Below are positions 40,780-49,700 of a stretch of 64,000 bases of DNA, in pieces (position 1 is the stretch's first letter; each line of letters begins with the position of its first letter). The translations under genes and the position numbers were made by a program. Under the pieces are notes generated by a model, which was not told the origin of the DNA, made no database searches, and was given only the letters and a program-made list of their open reading frames with translations. Origin of the DNA: a virus; IMG/VR virus record IMGVR_UViG_3300030419_004148, positions 1 to 64,000 of that record. The stretch is one strand, 5' to 3'.

Positions 40780-41153
40780 CCAGTAATAAAATTTTCAGTC
40801 GCTTCCTGTTGATAAGCTAATATCTCAGATGTTACTAGATATCGTAGAGTTAATGGAATATCAGACCAATTGTCTGAAGTTATGGTTACACCTTCGGGAT
40901 TTTTAGTGTTAGCTTTTCCTATCATAGCTAAAATCCTTTCAGTTCCAGTTTCAGTAGCCCAATCCTGCTGTTCTTGGTCTGTTGCAGTCTTAGGTAATGC
41001 CTTAAGATTAGGTTCTTCCTTTTCTGTTAATTCACAGTACTGAAAGTTAAAATCCTTTCCTCTGTAATTAACTGAACCTGTTTGCACTTCGTCAGTTAAT
41101 TCTACTAGCTCTTCGATTGTCCATACATTTGCTTCTTCGCTCATTATGTTCAC
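40776..41153 (-). CDS. Tail assembly chaperone, N-terminal part, 125 aa
   Basis: Acidic helical protein located between the tail tube genes and the tape measure gene, the position of lambda gpG. It ends four residues after the slippery heptamer. Chaperones of this type coat the tape measure protein while the tail tube polymerises. Confidence 0.75.
   Translation of the reverse strand: MNIMSEEANVWTIEELVELTDEVQTGSVNYRGKDFNFQYCELTEKEEPNLKALPKTATDQEQQDWATETGTERILAMIGKANTKNPEGVTITSDNWSDIPLTLRYLVTSEILAYQQEATENFITG
40788..40794 (-). promoter_or_regulatory. -1 ribosomal frameshift site A AAT TTT
   Basis: On the minus strand the zero frame reads GAA AAT TTT ATT ACT GGA TGA. A AAT TTT fits the X XXY YYZ rule for -1 slipping and lies 9 bases before the stop codon. 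After slipping, the frame continues TAT TAC TGG ATG into the downstream gene. Confidence 0.8.
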
Positions 41154-41162
41154 CTCTATTCA

Positions 41163-41822
41163 TTAAATCTCTGTAGCAGCCGTTGCTCCAGTACAAGACA
41201 CAGCTGTGCCTGATAGTGAAATTATTGGCTGTACATAAGAATAAAATTCAATTGTTTCCTCTTGAGCATTATTAGGGTCAAGAGTTTTCGTATATGCAGT
41301 AATACAACAATTACGTATTGTTATAACTTCAGTGTCTCCTTTTATTTTCAAATGGAGTCTATAACCAAAGTTTACATTTTTTGATGTGGTAAGTCCGTCG
41401 TGTATCTTTACATCTCCTCCGGTATCTGCACCACTTGTAGCATAAACACCATTACGTGCAGGTGTATTATATAATTGGTCAAAACAGTTGTCAGATATTT
41501 TTCTGGTTATTGTGACAACATATTCTTTTTTGACTTCTGCTGTTAAACCAGTTTTCTTACCCATAAAAGATAATTCTTCAGTGCGGGTACCGGGTGTGAA
41601 ATCTATACCAGTAACATCAGCAATTCGGGCTCCCGGGTTCATTGCATAGGTTCTTACAGGGATTACTGAATAATCATCACCATCTCCACCACCAACACCA
41701 ACTGCTGTACCTGAAAGGGTACCACTAACTGCGGTTGCATTTGCAGCTCCACCACTAACTGATATAGTTGGATGTTCAGTCGTCATATAAATGTCACAAT
41801 CGCTACCTAAGAAATAAGTCAT
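41163..41822 (-). CDS. Tail tube-like protein, second copy, 219 aa
   Basis: GGGGGTG precedes the ATG. It starts MTYFLGSDCDIYMTTEHP and shares its plan with the next gene (FLGS, then IDFTPG...LSFMGKKTGLTAEVKKEYVVTITRK, FGYRLHLKIKG, EVITIRNCCIT, QEETIEFYSYVQPI). Such small beta proteins ahead of the chaperones are tail tube subunits. Which of the two forms the tube is not clear. Confidence 0.75.
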   Translation of the reverse strand: MTYFLGSDCDIYMTTEHPTISVSGGAANATAVSGTLSGTAVGVGGGDGDDYSVIPVRTYAMNPGARIADVTGIDFTPGTRTEELSFMGKKTGLTAEVKKEYVVTITRKISDNCFDQLYNTPARNGVYATSGADTGGDVKIHDGLTTSKNVNFGYRLHLKIKGDTEVITIRNCCITAYTKTLDPNNAQEETIEFYSYVQPIISLSGTAVSCTGATAATEI

Positions 41823-41826
41823 ATTA

Positions 41827-42450
41827 TTACACCCCCGTCGATGCAGTTACATCTGCTGAGGCTCCCATTATTGGGTCAACTGAACTAGTAAATTCAATTG
41901 TCTGTTCTTGTGTGCCGTCTGCATTTAAAGTAACTGTACTGTTTGTCATTTGACAATTTGGTATGGTTATAACTTCAGATGGGTCTGAACCAGCGTGCAA
42001 TTTCAAATATAATCTATAACCAAATGTCGTAGAAGGTTCTTCTAATCCGCTATATAATGCCGTAGTGGATTTCATTCCCCATCGTCCCATATTTCCATCT
42101 GAATCTCCACTGTATAAAACATCAAAAGTTACATTCTTTCTTTTGAATGTTAATGAACAAGTTGTTAATTTATGTACTTCTGCTTTTAATGGAGTTCTAT
42201 GACCTAGATAATCGACATCTTCGTCCATAGCTCCCAGATTTAAATCTATACCTGATATGTCAACTAAGGCATCATCAGGAAATGCTGCGTTAGTCGCTCT
42301 TAAGTCGTTAATACCCAAACCGCCAGTAGGGGTAGCTGCACTTTCAACTTCCAAGTCATAAAGACCTGATGTATCTGAAATCTTAATGCAAGCGCCCGAT
42401 ACTTCAGTCGTGATAGCGACTTCTACTTCAGAACCAAGGAAATATGCCAT
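41827..42450 (-). CDS. Tail tube-like protein, first copy, 207 aa
   Basis: Behind its own promoter (42484-42502), which suits a protein made in large amounts. MAYFLGSEVEVAITTE, IDLNLGAMDEDVDYLGHRTPLKAEVHKL, FGYRLYLKLHAG, EVITIPNCQMT and QEQTIEFTSSVDPIM align with the gene downstream, so they are paralogs. One may form the tube and the other a tube initiator or decoration. Confidence 0.78.
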   Translation of the reverse strand: MAYFLGSEVEVAITTEVSGACIKISDTSGLYDLEVESAATPTGGLGINDLRATNAAFPDDALVDISGIDLNLGAMDEDVDYLGHRTPLKAEVHKLTTCSLTFKRKNVTFDVLYSGDSDGNMGRWGMKSTTALYSGLEEPSTTFGYRLYLKLHAGSDPSEVITIPNCQMTNSTVTLNADGTQEQTIEFTSSVDPIMGASADVTASTGV

Positions 42451-42483
42451 TTTTAAGAACCTCTACATTTATTTACAACTCAA

Positions 42484-42502
42484 TTATATTTAAAGGTTTT
42501 GT
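42484..42502 (-). promoter_or_regulatory. Late archaeal promoter before the tail tube genes
   Basis: On the minus strand ACAAAACCTTTAAATATAA: a TATA box with an A/C-rich upstream element, centre about 39 bases before the ATG at 42450. The first 13 bases are identical to those of the promoter at 46734. Confidence 0.7.
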
Positions 42503-42505
42503 TAA

Positions 42506-44254
42506 CTATAGGCTCATTAGAGCTGTTCTGTAGTCTGTGAACCGTCCTTGCGCTGTCATTAGGGAAGCTTGTCTTTGTAATTGACCGCGTTTAGAAGTAA
42601 ATACAAATGGCCTTAATTGTACTGGTGAAGTCCAAGTCCAAGGATTTGTACCGGACTTAACTTTTCTTTGCATCCACGGTTTCCAATTTGTATCATTATC
42701 GGCTAACTCTTGTAAATCCTTAGTAAGAGCTTTTGATTTATTTATCCATTCAGTAGCCCATTGTCTAAAAGCATTATTCTCACTATATTGTGATTGAGGG
42801 TCAAAGAAATTTTGCCAAGTACCTTGATTATAATAAGCACCAAAAGCTTCATTCACTAACGTTGATAAATTACGAGCAAAATCACCTTCTGACATAATAT
42901 TAACAGAATAAGTAGGCGCATAAACATTTTCTGTAACTCTACTTCCCGGATTTCTCATCCATAATAAACGCTCAGCTTCAGTTTCAGTAAAAGACATCAT
43001 ATCATTACCGTATTGAATCGCACTGTCAGTATCTAATTTATTCAATAATCTTTTTGTTACAGCTGTAGTAGCTGCCCCTAACATATGATTAGCAGCAGCA
43101 GTTCCCATATCAGATTCAACATTGGGTATCATTCCTCCAGTAAGATGTATTTCATCATTTTTTTGTGCTACTTTTATTAAAACAAGGTCACCAGCAGCAG
43201 TTGGTATAGTGTAAGTGTACATTTTTTCACTCTTAGCTTCCTTTTTAAATCTTCTTTGTGCTTCTCCACGTAATTCTACTTCTTGTTTATTTTTATTATT
43301 AATATCTTCTTCCATTGTGCTTACTACAGTCATTAAATCAGCAAATCGTGCTTTATTACTCTTTGTTTTATGTTTATTCATATCTATCTTTCTAGTAGCT
43401 TCTTTCCATCTATGTTCTAAGGTTTTTTGAGTAACTTCCGTACCAGCTCCCATATTATTAATAAATGATTCTTTATCAGCAGCACGTGTCATTATATCTT
43501 CTTTTCTAAATTTTATATAAGCTTCTATCATTTCAGACTCAGCAGTCCCTGTTTTAACATCCAATTGTTGAGCTCTCATAGGTGGAAATTTTATTCTACT
43601 TATAATTTTCATTATTTCCTTTTCTTCTGGGTTAGAACTTATAAGCCCTTTTGATTGTGCATTATTTAAATGAGGCGCTAAATATATCAATTGTTCTTCT
43701 TTAGACCTTGCAGCAGCACCGTCAGAACTTCTTATTATTGTTTTATGCGTACTTTTACCTATTTTATTATTACCACTTTGTTTCATCCTACGGAGTAAAT
43801 CATTCACAGCCATACGTGAAAATCGTGGTAAATTCATATCTCTTACATATTTTTGATAAAACCTAGCGAATCTTTTTATTGCTTCATCAGCATCTTCTGT
43901 TTCTGCCTCCATCCTTCTTTCGAATTCCGATGTTCTATAACTCCAAAAATAATGTGCAGCTCTCCAATCTGGGTTATTTCTATGTGATTTAGGCCAATTT
44001 TTTGATGTAGTAGACTCAGGTAATTCACCTCTGTCACTTCTACGTTTAGTAATCCAACTGAATATACGTTTTTTCATATACTCTGGGTCTGTATTATTAT
44101 TTGGAACAAATTGAGGTTGCCATCTAAAACTATACTTTTCTTTAGCACTTCCACCGACACGCCTATAAAGATATTTAATACTGTTATTAGCTTTTCTATT
44201 ATATAATGAAGCTAATCCTATTTGAATTAGTCTCTTACCTTTCGGAGTTGCCAT
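42506..44254 (-). CDS. Unknown basic virion-region protein, 582 aa
   Basis: Starts directly after the tail terminator's stop. Rich in Lys/Arg/Trp in the first 120 residues (KGKRLIQIGLASLYNRKANN), helical in the middle and aromatic at the end. It lies between the tail terminator and tail tube genes, where a sheath protein could sit, but the sequence shows no sheath signature. Function unknown. Confidence 0.6.
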   Translation of the reverse strand: MATPKGKRLIQIGLASLYNRKANNSIKYLYRRVGGSAKEKYSFRWQPQFVPNNNTDPEYMKKRIFSWITKRRSDRGELPESTTSKNWPKSHRNNPDWRAAHYFWSYRTSEFERRMEAETEDADEAIKRFARFYQKYVRDMNLPRFSRMAVNDLLRRMKQSGNNKIGKSTHKTIIRSSDGAAARSKEEQLIYLAPHLNNAQSKGLISSNPEEKEIMKIISRIKFPPMRAQQLDVKTGTAESEMIEAYIKFRKEDIMTRAADKESFINNMGAGTEVTQKTLEHRWKEATRKIDMNKHKTKSNKARFADLMTVVSTMEEDINNKNKQEVELRGEAQRRFKKEAKSEKMYTYTIPTAAGDLVLIKVAQKNDEIHLTGGMIPNVESDMGTAAANHMLGAATTAVTKRLLNKLDTDSAIQYGNDMMSFTETEAERLLWMRNPGSRVTENVYAPTYSVNIMSEGDFARNLSTLVNEAFGAYYNQGTWQNFFDPQSQYSENNAFRQWATEWINKSKALTKDLQELADNDTNWKPWMQRKVKSGTNPWTWTSPVQLRPFVFTSKRGQLQRQASLMTAQGRFTDYRTALMSL

Positions 44255-44734
44255 CTATCTATAATTCTTGAATACTACAGAATAAACGCAACTTGCACCA
44301 TACAACTCCAGTTCTGGGTCATATCCTATATCAACCCAATTACCCAGTGTTCTTTCTACTATCTCGGTAGTTGCAGCAGCAAAACTCATATCAGTTATAC
44401 TATTAGCAACGTTTAATAATAAGTAATTCAACAACCTCCTCTGTTTATATGTTTCTGCGGGGTCTCCTATAGACATAGAAGATTCTTTGTCTACAATAAT
44501 ATGAAATGTAAATACTAACCCGACCAATTCACCAGTTTTTGTTTGACCACCAAAATCAACCTTTTGTCCCATAAATCTATCAAATTCACCAGAACTGGTT
44601 AACTCAACTATGATAGCGGGGTAGGTGGCATCTACAGCCTCAGGGTATTGTCCATAAACTTTAACTCCTGAATGGTTTGTGCGTAACGTATCTATTATTT
44701 TTCTTTCAATAATATTAATGTGGTCGTCTGCCAT
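44255..44734 (-). CDS. Tail terminator / completion-like protein, 159 aa
   Basis: The pattern NIIERKIIDTLRTNHSGVKVYGQYPE, then YPAIIVELTSSGEF and VFTFHIIVDKESS, fits the tail completion family (lambda gpU, SPP1 gp17-like) in length and position. These proteins cap the tail tube at the head side. TAATG overlap with the HNH gene. Confidence 0.7.
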   Translation of the reverse strand: MADDHINIIERKIIDTLRTNHSGVKVYGQYPEAVDATYPAIIVELTSSGEFDRFMGQKVDFGGQTKTGELVGLVFTFHIIVDKESSMSIGDPAETYKQRRLLNYLLLNVANSITDMSFAAATTEIVERTLGNWVDIGYDPELELYGASCVYSVVFKNYR

Positions 44735-45075
44735 TACTTCTTCTTCCTTCTAGTTTTTCTTTTAGTACCTTTACGTTTTCTTGCAGCAGCAGCCTTTCTT
44801 CCTTTCTCAGGGTGTAACTTGTTATGCTGTGCGGGTGTTACTTTCTTTAAATTAGAACGTTTAGCATTCTTTGCAGTATGCTTACCTTTATTCTTATGAT
44901 GAACTACTTCGTTTTTACCTGCATTAGCCTTTCTTCTATAATAGTGTGCAGATTTACCACCTTTCCAAGCACCATTCTGTTTACCAGTACGTGCCATAGG
45001 TGATTTCTTATTCCATCGCTTTTTGCGATTAGCTGATGTATCTTTCCATTTTTTCTTCTTAGTACGACGTGCCAT
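44734..45075 (-). CDS. HNH endonuclease-like, very basic protein, 113 aa
   Basis: GGAGGA precedes the ATG. The core NEVVHHKNKGKHTAKNAKRS, then NLKKVTPAQHNKLHPEKG, has the paired His, the Asn and the last His of HNH nucleases of the phage/intron type. Nearly half of all residues are Lys, Arg or His. It sits inside the head-tail connector genes, as free-standing homing nucleases often do; a packaging role is the alternative. Confidence 0.75.
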   Translation of the reverse strand: MARRTKKKKWKDTSANRKKRWNKKSPMARTGKQNGAWKGGKSAHYYRRKANAGKNEVVHHKNKGKHTAKNAKRSNLKKVTPAQHNKLHPEKGRKAAAARKRKGTKRKTRRKKK

Positions 45076-46033
45076 AAGCTCTCCTCCTACTGTCTCTCTT
45101 ACCAGATGTTCTCACACAACTGAGTGACATATATTCATCATTATAATCATTAATAGAATGTATACTCCATTCTGATGCTTTGTAAAACTTAACATTTCTC
45201 AAGTAATAAGTTTTTCCAACAGTTGCACTTGAAAATATAATTTCAAAATTAGATAATTTTAATGTATCAGTAAAACTTGCACCTGATACAATATTGTTAA
45301 TACCATATCTAGTGCCATTAATATAAATGTTACCACTAGTAGGAACCGGAAATCGCGGGACATCAATAGTTGCAAAATCAGGATGTGCAGGAACTTCAAA
45401 ATCAACGTTATCATAAATAAGACTATAATTACTATCTCTCATATAATTATTACCTGAACTAGCATAATATCCAAATCTCCTTATAGTAACTGCGTCGCTA
45501 CCAGAAGCAGCAATTTGAAATGTAAGTCTATCTGATTCTAACACATTTAAAGCAGTACTACTAGAATAATTTAAATCACCGTCTGAAATTACTGTTATAG
45601 TTTCTCCATCAGAAGTAGGTGCTGGACCTATACCAAAATCATTTAACCATCCAGTCGCCCCACTAGTAGGTACTTGTAAGACCGTGCTTTCGTAATCTAT
45701 TATCTTATCAAACCCTTCAGGTTCATAAAAAACTGAGTTACCACTAAAGTTAGGAAAGTTCTTTAATGTTTTTAAGTTAGGTAAATAAATATCTGCCTTT
45801 CCTGTAGTATTATGCCCTGCTCGTTGTTGAACAAAATTTTTATCTGTTTTATTTCTAATGTATGCAGGGACTTGTGGAATTGTAATATCGTGTGCGTCAA
45901 CACTACCGTCTTCTACTCCATAGTTATCTTTACCGAATATTGTCGGTCTATAATATGTAACTTTGCGAGCCTGCCCAGTCTGAAAACTTAGGCGTTTCAA
46001 AAGCCCTGACATATTGATTCCTATTTTGCCCAT
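45059..46033 (-). CDS. Head-tail joining protein (head closure-like), 324 aa
   Basis: The first 120 residues (TYYRPTIFGKDNYGVEDGSV, then NTTGKADIYLPNLKTLKNFP) resemble head closure proteins, which plug the neck below the connector. The remaining 200 residues look like an added beta-sandwich (LTFQIAASGSDAVTIRRFGY). Adjacent to the adaptor gene. Assignment rests on pattern and position. Confidence 0.6.
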   Translation of the reverse strand: MGKIGINMSGLLKRLSFQTGQARKVTYYRPTIFGKDNYGVEDGSVDAHDITIPQVPAYIRNKTDKNFVQQRAGHNTTGKADIYLPNLKTLKNFPNFSGNSVFYEPEGFDKIIDYESTVLQVPTSGATGWLNDFGIGPAPTSDGETITVISDGDLNYSSSTALNVLESDRLTFQIAASGSDAVTIRRFGYYASSGNNYMRDSNYSLIYDNVDFEVPAHPDFATIDVPRFPVPTSGNIYINGTRYGINNIVSGASFTDTLKLSNFEIIFSSATVGKTYYLRNVKFYKASEWSIHSINDYNDEYMSLSCVRTSGKRDSRRRAYGTSY

Positions 46034-46035
46034 AC

Positions 46036-46500
46036 TTAATCTCCATAATTAATACCACGCGGTTTCTTACGAATATTCTTTGTGCTATCCTCACCAGTAA
46101 CATTTTTATTCCAGTTAACATTACCTAGGTGTGGGTCAGCATTATAAGTAGTCCTCTTAATACTTACGCCCAACTGGAATCTTATCATTTCTAATGCAAG
46201 GTCTATAAAGTATCTAAATTCCTCAGAGTTATAATAAACTTCAACATCAGCTAATTTTATTCTATCAATACCTAATCCGTTCTCTACTACAGAACCTAAA
46301 AAACAAGTATAATAAACGACAGCTTGGTCATAAGAATTGTTACCACCTAAAGTATATGTTAATCCAGTTTCTGCTTGAAACCAATCAACTGCCATATTAC
46401 CAAGAATATCTAAATTAGCATTATCTAATTCTTCTGAAGATATACCTGATAGTAATCGTACTTTGTTGCGAAAGGTTGCTGTCCAAGTTATATCTGCCAT
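46036..46500 (-). CDS. Head-tail adaptor/connector protein, 154 aa
   Basis: All-helical, opening with FRNKVRLLSGISSEELDNAN and with ALEMIRFQLG later, the usual look of HK97 gp6/SPP1 gp15 adaptors that bind below the portal. TAATG overlap with the gene upstream. Length fits. Confidence 0.65.
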   Translation of the reverse strand: MADITWTATFRNKVRLLSGISSEELDNANLDILGNMAVDWFQAETGLTYTLGGNNSYDQAVVYYTCFLGSVVENGLGIDRIKLADVEVYYNSEEFRYFIDLALEMIRFQLGVSIKRTTYNADPHLGNVNWNKNVTGEDSTKNIRKKPRGINYGD

Positions 46501-46715
46501 TATACTACTCCCATTAACATTGCGCCACTACCTGTAGCTGCTGTGACTACTACACCTATCCACCAACGCATATGAGTCTTAATATCATTTTCCCACATCT
46601 CGTGGTGATGTAAGTGATTAGTGAAAAGAGTTTCAAAACTTTCCATTCTATTGAATATAGTCTTTACTCGTTCGTCCATTCGAACCAATAACTCTTCTCG
46701 TTCCCAGTCATCCAT
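46500..46715 (-). CDS. Small coiled-coil plus membrane-anchor protein, 71 aa
   Basis: Residues 1-48 form a charged coiled coil (LVRMDERVKTIFNRMESFET) with a HLHHHE patch; residues 50-70 are one membrane span (WWIGVVVTAATGSGAMLMGV). This plan is that of XhlA-like holin partners of bacterial phages. In an archaeal virus it might serve lysis or anchor assembly to the membrane. First gene behind the promoter at 46734. Confidence 0.6.
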   Translation of the reverse strand: MDDWEREELLVRMDERVKTIFNRMESFETLFTNHLHHHEMWENDIKTHMRWWIGVVVTAATGSGAMLMGVV

Positions 46716-46733
46716 ATTTAAATATCACCATCA

Positions 46734-46752
46734 TTTATATTAAAGGTTTTGT
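46734..46752 (-). promoter_or_regulatory. Late archaeal promoter before the connector operon
   Basis: On the minus strand ACAAAACCTTTAATATAAA, centre about 25 bases before the ATG at 46715. At that distance the mRNA would be leaderless or nearly so, although AATGATGGTGAT also offers a weak ribosome site. Confidence 0.7.
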
Positions 46753-49700
46753 CTAATCTATTAGTTCCTCCCTATCGAAAGGCGAATCTATATCATCTAT
46801 TATATCTATCGGTTCATACTCGTGTGGTGTTGAACCGTCATCGTGTATTGTACCACCATAAGTTGAATCTCTAACCCAAACACCTTGACTATTATCAAAG
46901 TCTTGAGTATAGAAATCAGAATTGTTAACTATACGAACATAACCAGCATTAACTAATGTATGGCACTGTTCGTTATTTGCAGTAGAATCAAAATTAAAGT
47001 AAGACCGTTTAGAGCCAGTTGCTAAAACTTTAACTTCACTTGTTGCTCCTATTGGTGCACCACTTAATTTTGTGTAGTTTAAGTAGTCATTAGCACCACT
47101 TGTAGCAATATAGTACTCATCGGTACCTTTATGAGCTTTCGAAGCAAACTTTGACCCTGAAATAAGTTCTCTATTTGATAATTCAAAAGTAGAATTACTA
47201 AATATTGTTGGGTCTGCCCCAGTTCCTATGTATAATTTACCTGTATGTGCAGCACCACTCAAAGTATTGGCATTCCAATTACCTGCGGTTGCCCACGCAC
47301 TTGCATCATTCAAGGTACCAGTATTTCCAGAACCACTCATATCAGATATACTTGTTCCTTCTCCTTCATTAAATTGATACCATCCACAACATTTTGTATC
47401 ATCTATACCACTTGCATCAACAGCATCCCAGTCGTAAAACATCATTTCTCTAATCTCAGCTGCTGTAAGCGCTGTTTTCCAAAAAGAACCTCTAGCTATA
47501 TTACCTTCCCAAGGCCAAGATGCTGAACCTGTATTTAAACTTCCTATAGCAGCCTTAGTTAAATTATAAGCAGTTCCAGATAAAGCCCATTCTTTAAGTA
47601 ATTTTCCATCTGCATAAGCTTTACCAGTAGTACCATCCCACGTAAAACACATATGTTGCCATTTGTCTACTACCCAATTATAATCAACATCAGTATAACC
47701 TGAGTTTACTGATTCGTGTTTAATCCTAAATTTATTAGGGCTATTAGAAGATAATATACCTCCCTTTGAACCATCAGTACCAAGCATTGTATTTTCGTGA
47801 GGTGCCTCAGAAGGTTTTACCCAAGCTTCAAGAGTAACAGCGGTAGCCGTAGTCATCCCATCTCCTAAAGCAACATAATCAGTACCATCTAAATCTAATG
47901 CAGACGAACTTGTAAAGAATCCACCACGCGTATTAAAAGTACCAGTGTTTTGTATTCTAAATGTATTAGTACTACTTGAAAGTAAACCACCATTTGTAAT
48001 TTTGATAGATTTTAACATCTGTGTTTCAGATGTAGAACCTATTGGCCTATTACTTGCATTAAATGTTTTACCAACTATTAAATTACTGTTACGGAAAACT
48101 GCATCTTGATTGATACGAGCATCTGCATTCCAGAATACATTTTCCCAACCATTATTCAAATAACCACCATTTGGACTATAATACCCTGTTGAATTCCACC
48201 ATAGTGTTGCAGAATTACGACCATAGTTTGTAGCTGCGTTATCTTGTAAATAATTACCTGCACCTTCAAATATAACAGTAGCACCACTAACTATTTCCTT
48301 AGTACCATTACCCGGTGCAAAATTACCACCGTATTTAACCCACGTTCCACTTGTAACTGTTAAGGTTTGTGTTGTACTATCATTAGTTGTTAAACCACCA
48401 GAAAAGTCTACATTACTTAAAACGAGAGTAGCGTCATCATCAGATGTCTGTGCATCAGTAAAGTCAACATTGTTTAAAGTATTTGTTCTAGTATGGAAAT
48501 CATATTTAGTACCAGATACTACAGCAGGGTAAGCTTCAGAAGCTCCTGATACAGTAGCGTTCAGAGCAGCCTTAACCCCCGTTCCTACATTTGTAACCAA
48601 ATATCCTGTACCAGATGTAGTTCCAATTACCCAATTATCTGATGCATCGTAGAAATTTGTAGCCCCTCCACCATCACCAGTAGTAGCCCAAGTGTCTTCT
48701 ACATTAAAACCAATATGCATATATGAAAATCCAGTATTTAACTTGTGAAAAGTAGTTCTAGCTGAACCTGTAATCTTAGTGTCACCACCTGAACCATATT
48801 CTAGAGTAACAGTTCCATCATTATGTGTAAATGTATCACTGTTAGAAAAAATAGCAGGAATTCCAGCACTTCCAACTAGAGTAGTTGGTCCGGCATCATA
48901 CCATCCTTTTGTTCCAATTGTAAGTGCTCCAAAAGTACCATTTTGAATAGACCTACCTAATTTAGCACCGCTAATTACAGTAGCAGTTCCAGACGCTGTA
49001 ATATCTCCATCACCACCGTTATAGAACCCAACATCCCAAGATGCAGCAGTGCTTCCTCCACCACTTACAATTAAATTATTAGCAATTGTAACTCCATATA
49101 AGTGTTGAACAGCACGTGCTGAAGTAGTATCGTTTTTAACCGTAAGATTGTATAACCATTTACCATTACTTCCAGTATTTATATAACTACCACCATTTGT
49201 TGAAGCGTCTAAAACTATAGTACCATCATTATGCACAAAAGTACCATTATCTGCTATCTTAAATTTATAACCATCACTTGTTTGATTATTAATCGTTAAA
49301 GAACCAGTAGGAGCCTTAAAGTAATTACCACCATTAGCCATAGACAAAGCACCAATAGTTTTAGTACCACCTTGTGTAGTATAATCACCCCAATAAGCGT
49401 CTTTATCTAAAAAGACAGTGCCACTTACTGTAATATGATATGTTGAACTATCTATAGAAGCTCCAGACATTAAGCTATAATTGTTAGCTACTTTCATTGT
49501 AGTACTACCTACAACTTGAACACCTAAGTGTCTATCACCAGCGCCTTGGTCACGGAATCCACCACTTACATTATAAAACCAACCTTCATCTCCCCTAGAA
49601 GTTTGAGCATCTGAATCAGCAGGTCTATCTATGTTTTTCCAATTCATATAAGAATCATATTCTGAAGTTTCTCCGGGACCATACACAGTTCCACCACCAA

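Noticed and set aside
47245-47526. Plus-strand open frames within the giant fibre genes (also near 53568, 56206, 58703, 59728 and 62231)
   Set aside because: Antisense shadows of repetitive Thr/Ser/Gly-coding DNA, without ribosome sites or promoters.
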